Shown here one piece after another: positions 6,971-13,578 of a DNA stretch of 34,876 nucleotides. Each line of letters starts with the position of its first letter. Position 1 is the first letter of the stretch. Location of the stretch: assembly GCA_029287235.1 (NCBI GenBank), contig JARFRM010000209.1, forward strand, positions 1-34,876, read 5' to 3'. Below the pieces are notes generated by a model. That model had not been told where the DNA came from. It searched no databases and saw only the letters and a program-made list of their open reading frames with translations. Made by a program: the position numbers and the translations under genes. This DNA comes from Thermoanaerobaculales bacterium (GTDB lineage Bacteria > Acidobacteriota > Thermoanaerobaculia > Thermoanaerobaculales > Sulfomarinibacteraceae).

Positions 6971-8635
6971 ATGGATAGAAAATCAGCTGCCAAGACCCTC
7001 AGGGAGATCGGTCGCCTCCTCGAGGTCGCGGGTGAGAATCCACACCGTGTCCGGGCGTTTGCAGGAGCCTCACGAGCGGTGGAAACCGCCGATGGTGATC
7101 TCCGGAAGCTGGTCGGCTCCGGGAGAATCCTCGATCTGAAAGGGGTCGGCAAGGGGACCGCCGCCGTCCTCGAAGAGCTCGCGCAGGGCCGCCGCCCGAA
7201 GGCGTTGATTGACGCCGAGGACAGTGTCCCGCCGGGTGTGCGCGAGATCATGGGCCTCCCGGGACTCGGGCCGAAGAAGGTGCGAAGCTTGTGGCAGAAC
7301 CTCGGCGTCGAGAGCATCGGCGAGCTCGAATACGCCTGCCGGGAAAATCGGCTGATCGATCTCAAGGGCTTCGGACCGGCCACCCAGGCCGCGATCCTGG
7401 AAGCCGCGATCTTCCGTAACCGAGCCGGGGAGAGCCGGCTGCTGCACGAGGCGTGGGCGGAAGCGGAGGACATCCGCGGAAGGCTCGTCGGGTTGTCGGG
7501 GGTGGTGTCCGTCGAAGTTGCCGGCGAGCTCCGGCGCTGTTGCGAAACCATCGGAGAGCTCACCTTCGTCGTTGTTCCGGATGCGCCCGGCGATGCCGAG
7601 CGTGTGGCCCGGTCGCTTGGCGAGTCCGAGAGAGTCAACGATGGTCAGTGGCTGTGTCGCCGCGCAGACGGCCTCGATGTGAGGCTGTGGTTCTCACCAC
7701 CTGGTTGCGCCGGGGAAGCGATGATTCGCGCCACCGGGAGTGAGACTTTCACGGCGGCTCTCTCGGCCCGCGCGCGCGCCGCTCACGGCGATGACCGGAT
7801 CCCCGCGGGCGATGACGAAGCGGTGGTTTTCGACGAACTCGGGCTGCAGTGGATTCCACCGGAGCTGCGCGAAGATCAGCGATGGCTCGATGCGGCCGCC
7901 GGCGCCGCGATTCCCGACCTGATCGAGCCCACCGATCTTCGAGGGGTCCTCCACAACCACACCACCGATTCCGACGGTGTGGCCTCGCTGGAAGAGATGG
8001 CCGAGGCGGCGGGGCAGCGGGGATGGACTTTCTTCGGCGTCGCCGACCACTCTCCGGCGGCGTTTTACGCCAACGGGGTCGACGGACCGAGGTTGCAGGA
8101 TCAGTGGGCGAGGGCCGATGCATGGAACGCGGCGAACCCCGGACTGCGCATCGTCAAGGGGTTGGAAGCGGACATTCTCAGCGACGGGCGGCTCGATATC
8201 CCGGATGGCTGTGAGTCTGGTCTCGACTACGTGGTCGCTTCGGTCCACTCGTCGTTCCGCCTGACCGAGGAGGCCCAGACCGAGCGGATCGTGACCGCGG
8301 TCCGTCATCAGGCGTGCCGGATCCTCGGTCATCCCACCGGACGGCTTCTCTTGGCGAGGCCGGGATATGAGGTGGATCTCGAGAGGGTGCTCGACGCCTG
8401 TGCCGCGGTGGGCGTCGCTGCGGAGATCAACGCCAGTCCGTACCGGCTCGATCTGGACGGGCGGTGGGCGCGCAGGGCGTTGGACAAGGGGATCAAGCTC
8501 GTGATCAACCCGGATGCCCACTCCATCGAGGGGCTCGATCACGTCCGCTGGGGCGTGGCGGTAGCGCGCAGGGCCGGCGCCGCTTCCGAGGACATCGTCA
8601 ACTGCCACGACATCGACGAGTTCCTCGAGCGCTGA
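6971..8635 (+). CDS. polX: PolX-family protein with degenerate polymerase site and intact PHP nuclease domain
   Basis: 554 residues with bacterial PolX layout: an N-terminal helix-hairpin-helix/8-kDa-like region (about 1-95), fingers and palm (about 96-320), and a C-terminal PHP domain (about 324-545). Known PolX enzymes fill gaps and have Mn2+-dependent 3'-5' exonuclease activity. The palm motif normally read as GSxRRxxETxGDID is here VAGELRRCCETIGELT: the two aspartates become Glu196 and Thr198. The third catalytic position, normally the Asp of VDLR, aligns with Arg238 in GLDVRLWF. The nucleotide-site TGS remains, but the following residues differ. All PHP metal ligands are present: His328, His330, His360, Glu399, His426, His454, Asp515 and His517. 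I infer a nuclease without polymerase activity. The start is supported by GGGAGG about 9 nt upstream. It is divergent from the HD-GYP gene. Confidence 0.9.
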   Translation: MDRKSAAKTLREIGRLLEVAGENPHRVRAFAGASRAVETADGDLRKLVGSGRILDLKGVGKGTAAVLEELAQGRRPKALIDAEDSVPPGVREIMGLPGLGPKKVRSLWQNLGVESIGELEYACRENRLIDLKGFGPATQAAILEAAIFRNRAGESRLLHEAWAEAEDIRGRLVGLSGVVSVEVAGELRRCCETIGELTFVVVPDAPGDAERVARSLGESERVNDGQWLCRRADGLDVRLWFSPPGCAGEAMIRATGSETFTAALSARARAAHGDDRIPAGDDEAVVFDELGLQWIPPELREDQRWLDAAAGAAIPDLIEPTDLRGVLHNHTTDSDGVASLEEMAEAAGQRGWTFFGVADHSPAAFYANGVDGPRLQDQWARADAWNAANPGLRIVKGLEADILSDGRLDIPDGCESGLDYVVASVHSSFRLTEEAQTERIVTAVRHQACRILGHPTGRLLLARPGYEVDLERVLDACAAVGVAAEINASPYRLDLDGRWARRALDKGIKLVINPDAHSIEGLDHVRWGVAVARRAGAASEDIVNCHDIDEFLER

Positions 8636-8925
8636 TCGACGTCCTCAAAACCTCAAGACCTCAAGACCAGAACGCTCTGAGCCCTTGGCCCGTCGATAGC
8701 GGATTACGAAACGTCGGATTGAAACACGAAGATCACATTGCATTTTCACCGCAAAGATCGCTAAGAACGCAAAGAACATCGCAAAGGCATCGTATGATTG
8801 ACCCATCGCACCATCGCAGGACCTCAACGAGGCAAAGGCAGATCCTCAAGCCCTCAAGACCTCAAGACCCCGGGGCATGCTACCGTTGTAGATACCCGGA
8901 GTGGTGATGTTCGGAGGGCTATTCA
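8636..8925. repeat. Repeat-filled intergenic region before the receiver gene
   Basis: No gene is seen in these 290 bp. They hold two octamer arrays (CCTCAAGA type) at 8643-8668 and 8844-8869. They also hold a segment at about 8745-8790 of the family CACCGCAAAGATCGCTAAGAA, and CATCGCACCATCGCAG near 8805, which recurs at about 33655. The octamers are almost exact repeats of those at 24361. A GGAGG ribosome binding site for the next gene lies at the right edge. Confidence 0.7.
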
Positions 8926-9357
8926 ATGGCGGACACGGTGCTCGTCGTAGAGGATGATCCTGCCAACGCCCTGCTGGTGGAGACGATTCTCACCCGCCTC
9001 GGAGGTTTTGAGGTCATCAGGAGCCATGACGGCGATGAGGTTCTCGAGATCGTCTCGTCGCGTCCCATCAGCGCTGCGTTGATGGATGTCTCGTTGAAGG
9101 ACACCCGCGTGCGAGGCGACAAGGTCGACGGTGTTGAGCTGACTCGCCGGATCCGCGCGCTGCCCGGTGGTGTAGGGCTGCCTGTCATTCTGCTCACGGC
9201 CCACGCTATGAAGGGCGATCGCGAGCGTCTGCTCTTCTCCTCCGGCGCCAACGACTACGTTGCCAAACCCATTGCGGACCAGCATGAGTTGGTGAGTTTG
9301 GTCCGACGTCACATCGAGACGGTGCAGGATTTCCTGGATGACGGCCTCGAAGCTTGA
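8926..9357 (+). CDS. Stand-alone CheY-like response regulator receiver
   Basis: 143 residues forming one receiver domain and no output domain. The acidic pair Asp10-Asp11, phosphoacceptor Asp54 (ALMDVSL), Thr91 (LLTAHAM) and Lys114 (AKP) are all present, so it should be phosphorylatable. Between the phosphoacceptor loop and the next helix there is a longer, charged segment (KDTRVRGDKVDG) than the usual MPxMDG. No histidine kinase lies nearby; the HD-GYP sensor 2 kb away lacks a kinase domain. A GGAGG site precedes the ATG. The last 20 nt overlap the downstream cyclase gene. Such single-domain regulators act by protein contact; the partner is unknown. Confidence 0.92.
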   Translation: MADTVLVVEDDPANALLVETILTRLGGFEVIRSHDGDEVLEIVSSRPISAALMDVSLKDTRVRGDKVDGVELTRRIRALPGGVGLPVILLTAHAMKGDRERLLFSSGANDYVAKPIADQHELVSLVRRHIETVQDFLDDGLEA

Positions 9358-10000
9358 CGGGGCAGTGCCTGATGTGTGGATCGGCGATGGTTGGATTGAC
9401 GTCAGCCGGCCGCTGAATCCCGGGACCTCGGTCTGGCCCGGCGACCGGGCACTCGAGCTGAATCAGACCGAGATCGACGGCCTCCTGGTCTCGGCGCTCT
9501 CAACGACATGTCACATCGGCACCCACGTCGATGCTCCTCTCCACCTCGATCCCGGAGGCATCGCGGTGCATGAGATCCCCCTCGGTCGGTTCATCGGTCC
9601 TGCGGAGGTGGTGCGCCTGCCCGTCGGGTGTGCGGCGGCGCGTCCCCGGGATATGCCGCTGGGTTGGGTTCCGGCTCATTCCAAGGTCCTTCTGCGAACC
9701 GATACTCAGCCGGTCGATGCTCCGATTTCGGACGGATTCACGGGGACCTCGGCCGAGCTCATCCACTGGCTGGCGGACCACGGGGTCTCGACCCTCGGAA
9801 TCGACACCCCGTCGGTGGACGTGTTTGCCTCGACCGATCTCGAGGCGCACCACGCGCTGGTTGAACGTGGGATGACGTGGATCGAGGGGCTTGACCTCGA
9901 GGGGGTGGAGGCCGGGCGCTACGTGCTCGTGGCTCTGCCCGTGCCGCTCCGAATGACCGAGGCGGCCCCGGTCCGGGCGTTGCTCAAGAAGATGGCGTGA
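9338..10000 (+). CDS. Cyclase-family metal-dependent hydrolase (kynurenine formamidase-like)
   Basis: 220 residues of the cyclase/KynB family, zinc- or manganese-dependent amidohydrolases whose best-known member hydrolyses N-formylkynurenine. The signature HxGTHxDAPxH is present as His59-Ile-Gly-Thr-His63-Val-Asp65-Ala-Pro-Leu-His69. DTPSVD follows at 156-161, with His171-His172 and Glu183 in the expected later metal and catalytic positions. This is close to the KynB pattern, but no tryptophan-degradation gene is adjacent, so the substrate is uncertain. The ATG at 9338 overlaps the receiver gene by 20 nt and has AGGA about 8 nt upstream; a GTG at 9365 is possible. It converges with galT across 27 bp. 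Confidence 0.88.
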   Translation: MTASKLDGAVPDVWIGDGWIDVSRPLNPGTSVWPGDRALELNQTEIDGLLVSALSTTCHIGTHVDAPLHLDPGGIAVHEIPLGRFIGPAEVVRLPVGCAAARPRDMPLGWVPAHSKVLLRTDTQPVDAPISDGFTGTSAELIHWLADHGVSTLGIDTPSVDVFASTDLEAHHALVERGMTWIEGLDLEGVEAGRYVLVALPVPLRMTEAAPVRALLKKMA

Positions 10001-10027
10001 GGAACGGACGCTGGGGCATCGGGGTCC

Positions 10028-11083
10028 TCAGCCGCCTCCGGATCCGCTATCGGGATCAGCCTCCTTGAGGTGACGGGCGGCCTCCTCCGGGGCGGTTGGA
10101 TTGATCGTATAGCCGGAACCCCACTCGAATCCGGCCCGTCGACTGATCCGCGGGACCAGTTCCAGGTGCCAGTGGAAATCGTGATCGATGGTCGACCAAT
10201 CGTCCGGGTGGCCCGGTCGGGGGTGGGGGCTCGGTGCCGTGTGCAGGACGAGGTTGTATGGAGGATCCTCGAGCAGCAGCCGAATCCGGCGCAGGAGATC
10301 ACGGAGGATCACCGCCAGACCGCGGAGTTCGGCGTCGTCGGCCGCCGCAAAATCGTGTCCGTGGCGCCGCGGGAGAACCCAGGTCTCGAAGGGCAAGGCG
10401 GAGGCATAGGGGGTGAGAGCGACAAAGCTGGCCGTCTCGATGGCGACCCGAGCGCCGAGCTCGAGCTCCTGGTGGATCAGATCGCAGAAGAGACACCGCT
10501 CTTTGCGATTGAAGTGCTCGCGTGCCGATTTGAGTTCCTGGGCCACAACCGAAGGGATGATCGGAGTTGCGATGAGTTGCGAGTGGGCGTGGGTCACCGA
10601 GGCGCCGGCCTCCGACCCCCGGTTCTTGAAGATGAGGATGTAACGGAGGCGGGTGTCCTTCCTCAGATCGACAATCCGGGCGCGCCACGCCTTGAGGACC
10701 TGGAGCATCTCGTCGACCCGGAAATCCGCCATCTCCCGGGCCGACTCGGGACATTCGACGATCACTTCGTGGGCGCCGACACCGCTGACACTGTCGTTGA
10801 GGCCCACCCCTTCGCGCGTGACCCCGCCCTCGACCCGGAGTGCGGGAAACTTGTTGGCGAAGACCCGGACCTGCCACCGGGAGCTGGTCGATGCGTCGAG
10901 GGTCGGCAACGAGAAAATCTCGGGTGTGGTGTGGTCCTCGTTCCCCGGTGCAAAGGGGTCGGCTTCGGGCGACAGGGGCATCCCCGCCGCCTCGGGAACC
11001 AGAAACTCGAGCGGCCGGAGTCTCCGCTCGGGAGCGATGATGGCCCAGCGGTTCTTGATCGGGCAGTAGCGAAGCTCGGACAT
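10028..11083 (-). CDS. galT: Galactose-1-phosphate uridylyltransferase
   Basis: Transfers UMP from UDP-glucose to galactose-1-phosphate in the Leloir pathway. 351 residues; HIT-superfamily active site THAHSQLIATP with nucleophile His167, the upstream FKNRGSEAGAS segment, and the second-half motifs PFETWVLPRRH and FHWHLELVPR. In many GalT proteins an N-terminal zinc site reads CPFCPGNE; here the equivalent is DPFAPGNE, so both cysteines are replaced. CLFC (197-200) is a separate pair. Loss of the zinc ligands is known in part of the family and need not abolish activity. The start follows MSELRYCPIKNRWAII, which is family-like. It lies just downstream of the GH57 gene (17 nt), a pairing consistent with sugar and polysaccharide metabolism. 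Confidence 0.92.
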   Translation of the reverse strand: MSELRYCPIKNRWAIIAPERRLRPLEFLVPEAAGMPLSPEADPFAPGNEDHTTPEIFSLPTLDASTSSRWQVRVFANKFPALRVEGGVTREGVGLNDSVSGVGAHEVIVECPESAREMADFRVDEMLQVLKAWRARIVDLRKDTRLRYILIFKNRGSEAGASVTHAHSQLIATPIIPSVVAQELKSAREHFNRKERCLFCDLIHQELELGARVAIETASFVALTPYASALPFETWVLPRRHGHDFAAADDAELRGLAVILRDLLRRIRLLLEDPPYNLVLHTAPSPHPRPGHPDDWSTIDHDFHWHLELVPRISRRAGFEWGSGYTINPTAPEEAARHLKEADPDSGSGGG

Positions 11084-11100
11084 GGCTCAGTCCTCGTTTC

Positions 11101-13110
11101 TCATGTCGACTCGTCGTCCACTTGCGTCGGCTCGAGGAGGAGGACGGCTCCTCCCAAAGCGCTTCGCTCACCGATGCGGACATCGAGGCGTGCGGTGCGA
11201 CGAATGTTCCACGGCAACGACAGCTCGGCGAACCGTCCGAGGGCGCAGTCGACGCCGTGCTTCTGACAACCCGTGCCGTCGATGATCACGGCGATCGGTG
11301 GGCCGCCTTCGGGTTCGAAGTGAATGCTCAGGAACTCATCGGTCGTCACCTCGTCCATGGCTCGCTCGCCCTCGATGAGAAGGTAGAGGTGGTCTTCGCC
11401 GGCCCACAAGGAGAGGCTCTGGATCGGGTGACCCTCCAGGGTCTCGACGCGGGTCGAGAGGCACCACTCGAAATAGGAGGTGATTCGGCCGTCGAGCCGC
11501 GGTGGTCTCCAGCGGGCCGACACCGGAACCGGGACCCGCCTGATGACGGTCTTGATGGGCTGATCGATCTCTTTTGGGGGCGCGATTCCCGCCTGGCGGC
11601 AGGCGTCGGCGAGATGGTGGCGGAAGATCTCGTCGTAGAGCGGTGCGAGCTCGGTGGGGTTGTCGTCGCCGAGCCACCAGAACCAGTCCGAGGCCTCGGC
11701 CACGAGCAGCGATGGCGGCCGGGGGGCGCCTGATTGTTCGATGGCGTCGCGAACCTCGGCCAACAGCTTCCAGGCCGCGGTCTTCTCCGGGTGCCCGATC
11801 CAGGTGGCGAAGACTCCGTTGATCCACGATCCGGGGTGGAGGGTGTCCAATTCCCCGGGCCGAGAGGACCGCGCCAGAGTCGCGAGCGTTTCGGGCTGGA
11901 TCTCGTCGCCGGTCTGGTTCAGCGCTCCCATGAGTTCCCGAAGGAACCGCCCGCCGCCATCGGGATAGTGGAGCCATGGGTTCTCTCCGTCGAGAGCGAG
12001 AACGATGGTTGCGTCATCCGGGAGGGTCCGGCCGAGGGCGACGAGATCGTCGACCAGCGAGAGGGCGGCGCGTGCTTCGTCGTCCCAGCGGCCGTAACTG
12101 AAACCGATGGCGTCGGAAAGCCTGCGGTCCCGGAAGAAGAGCACCGGGCTCGATTCACCCAGCGTCCAGGGGCGGTAGAGCTCGGACGTGGCGGTTCCGT
12201 TCGCGCGGAGAGGTCGTCCTAGGCTCTTCTCCAGGATCCCCTCATCGGTGACCAGCCACTCGATTCCGGCGTCGGCGTAGATCGCCAGTGCCTCGGCCGA
12301 GACCGAGCCCTCGGGTGGCCAGCACCCGATCGCCTCGAGGCCGGCGGATCGCATGAGCTCGAGTCCCTGATCGAGCTGCCAGACCGCATCTTCGGGGTAT
12401 TTGAACGGGGGGACGTCCGGCGCCGGGTGGGGTGCCCAGCTATCCACAACGATGCCCGTGTCGGCGAGCAACGGCATGATGGGGTGGGCGTAGGGGCTGG
12501 TGGAGAATTCGACGCCCGGAAGCTTCGCCAGCCGCTGCCAGAGCTCGATCAACTCTCCCGGCTGGGCCTCGAGCCATGCGCTCACGGCGTCGTGATCCGC
12601 CGGCGAGAAACCGCGACCTTTTGTGAGAACGCTCGCGAGTCGACCGTCCCGCCACGCCTGTTCACCTGCCTGGGCGACCACGAAGAGCACCTGGAGGTCA
12701 CGGAGGTCTCCGGGGCCGTATGCCGCCGAAAGCCGGGAGCGCCGGTTGGACACCTCGCGTCGTCGAGCGAGCTCGGCCAACCGAGGATATCTTTTCAGCT
12801 GCCTCGAGGTGACGTGAAAACCCCAGGACACCAGGAGCTCACGCTGTTCATCGGAGAGATCGGCAGCGGGCGTGATCAACGCCTCGACCACCGGGTCGTT
12901 CACGGCGTGGTCGCGATAGGCGATGAGCTGCTCGAGCAGGGTTGGGACGATATTGACCACCTGTCCGCGGCCGTTCACCTCGGCGATGGCGGAGGCGAGC
13001 GTCTTGTAGGCGCCTCCGGCATGAATCATGGCCCAGGGTGCGTGCGACAACCCGTCCGCGGTGCGGTAGGACGGCTGGTGCAGATGCCAGAGAAAGCTCA
13101 GCTTCGCCAT
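11101..13110 (-). CDS. Glycoside hydrolase family 57 protein (amylase/glucanotransferase type)
   Basis: 669 residues from the ATG at 13110; the longer frame upstream only reads through the zinc-ribbon gene. The N-terminus LSFLWHLHQPSY carries the family HxHQP motif (His9, His11). Glu267 in CWPPEGSV is the likely nucleophile, and the segment FFRDRRLSDAIGF (about 325-337) should supply the acid/base aspartate. The catalytic barrel occupies about 1-400. A C-terminal region (about 520-669) with YFEWCLSTRVETLEGHPIQ resembles the beta-rich domain found on many GH57 amylopullulanase-like proteins. No signal peptide is seen, so a cytosolic role on alpha-glucans such as glycogen is likely. The exact specificity cannot be read from the sequence. 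galT follows directly. Confidence 0.88.
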   Translation of the reverse strand: MAKLSFLWHLHQPSYRTADGLSHAPWAMIHAGGAYKTLASAIAEVNGRGQVVNIVPTLLEQLIAYRDHAVNDPVVEALITPAADLSDEQRELLVSWGFHVTSRQLKRYPRLAELARRREVSNRRSRLSAAYGPGDLRDLQVLFVVAQAGEQAWRDGRLASVLTKGRGFSPADHDAVSAWLEAQPGELIELWQRLAKLPGVEFSTSPYAHPIMPLLADTGIVVDSWAPHPAPDVPPFKYPEDAVWQLDQGLELMRSAGLEAIGCWPPEGSVSAEALAIYADAGIEWLVTDEGILEKSLGRPLRANGTATSELYRPWTLGESSPVLFFRDRRLSDAIGFSYGRWDDEARAALSLVDDLVALGRTLPDDATIVLALDGENPWLHYPDGGGRFLRELMGALNQTGDEIQPETLATLARSSRPGELDTLHPGSWINGVFATWIGHPEKTAAWKLLAEVRDAIEQSGAPRPPSLLVAEASDWFWWLGDDNPTELAPLYDEIFRHHLADACRQAGIAPPKEIDQPIKTVIRRVPVPVSARWRPPRLDGRITSYFEWCLSTRVETLEGHPIQSLSLWAGEDHLYLLIEGERAMDEVTTDEFLSIHFEPEGGPPIAVIIDGTGCQKHGVDCALGRFAELSLPWNIRRTARLDVRIGERSALGGAVLLLEPTQVDDEST

Positions 13111-13121
13111 TCGAGGGTGAT

Positions 13122-13322
13122 CTATTCCTCTTTTGGGCTCGACGTTTCGCGATCGAAGCGGCGGTCCAGGGCGAGGTCCTCGTACTCGTCCTCGGTGGCG
13201 AACTGCTGGGGATCGTCGTTGCCGCACATTTCGCAGATCGCTTCCTTGGTGACGCCTTCTTTCCACTCGAAGACGTAGACCGGGCTCTCGCATTCGAGGC
13301 AGATCAGGTAGTCGGGAGTCAT
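13122..13322 (-). CDS. Small zinc-ribbon protein
   Basis: 66 residues with two CxxC knuckles, Cys8/Cys11 (CLEC) and Cys30/Cys33 (CEMC), about 19 residues apart, followed by an acidic, Glu/Asp-rich tail. This is the pattern of a single rubredoxin- or ribbon-type zinc site. It ends 11 nt before the GH57 start, so it probably leads that transcript. No specific function is evident. The 5' side is a gap with a large palindrome. Confidence 0.75.
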   Translation of the reverse strand: MTPDYLICLECESPVYVFEWKEGVTKEAICEMCGNDDPQQFATEDEYEDLALDRRFDRETSSPKEE

Positions 13323-13420
13323 GGACGTTGCACCATTTGTCGCACCCTACCACAACGTGAGCCCGTTGCCGAAATCGTGGAGGCCGTCGACGGGGATTCC
13401 GGTATTCGGGTCAACGGTGC

Positions 13421-13575
13421 ACCCCGCCACAATTGGAGGCGGTATTCGAGCACCGATGCATCCCTCCTGCCGGTGCTTCGCGAAATCAACGTACGAAGCG
13501 GTACGCCTCATTCGCGAAACACCGGCAGGAGTGCGCCTCGGCACTCTCGATACTTCACCCCAGTTGTGGCGGGGT
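13421..13575. repeat. Large imperfect palindrome (about 155 nt)
   Basis: The outer arms are ACCCCGCCACAA at 13421-13432 and TTGTGGCGGGGT at 13564-13575, a perfect 12-bp pairing. The inner arms are 21 nt each, 13465-13485 (CTCCTGCCGGTGCTTCGCGAA) less one position and 13511-13531 in reverse complement, differing at one site that still allows G-U pairing. The loop holds a further CGTAC/GTACG stem. Intervening segments pair less well (TCGAG/CTCGA at 13446-13450 and 13546-13550). It lies 3' of the SNF2 gene and 5' of the zinc-ribbon gene, both on the minus strand. It may be a structured RNA, a terminator/attenuator or a small mobile element. Confidence 0.85.
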
Positions 13576-13578
13576 ACA

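Noticed and set aside
10070-11266. 398-residue plus-strand ORF over galT
   Set aside because: Antisense shadow; galT motifs are on the minus strand and no known motif is in the plus frame.
13111-13353. 81-residue N-terminal extension of the GH57 protein
   Set aside because: It overlaps the zinc-ribbon gene in another frame; the family N-terminus LSFLWHLHQP begins right after the ATG at 13110.
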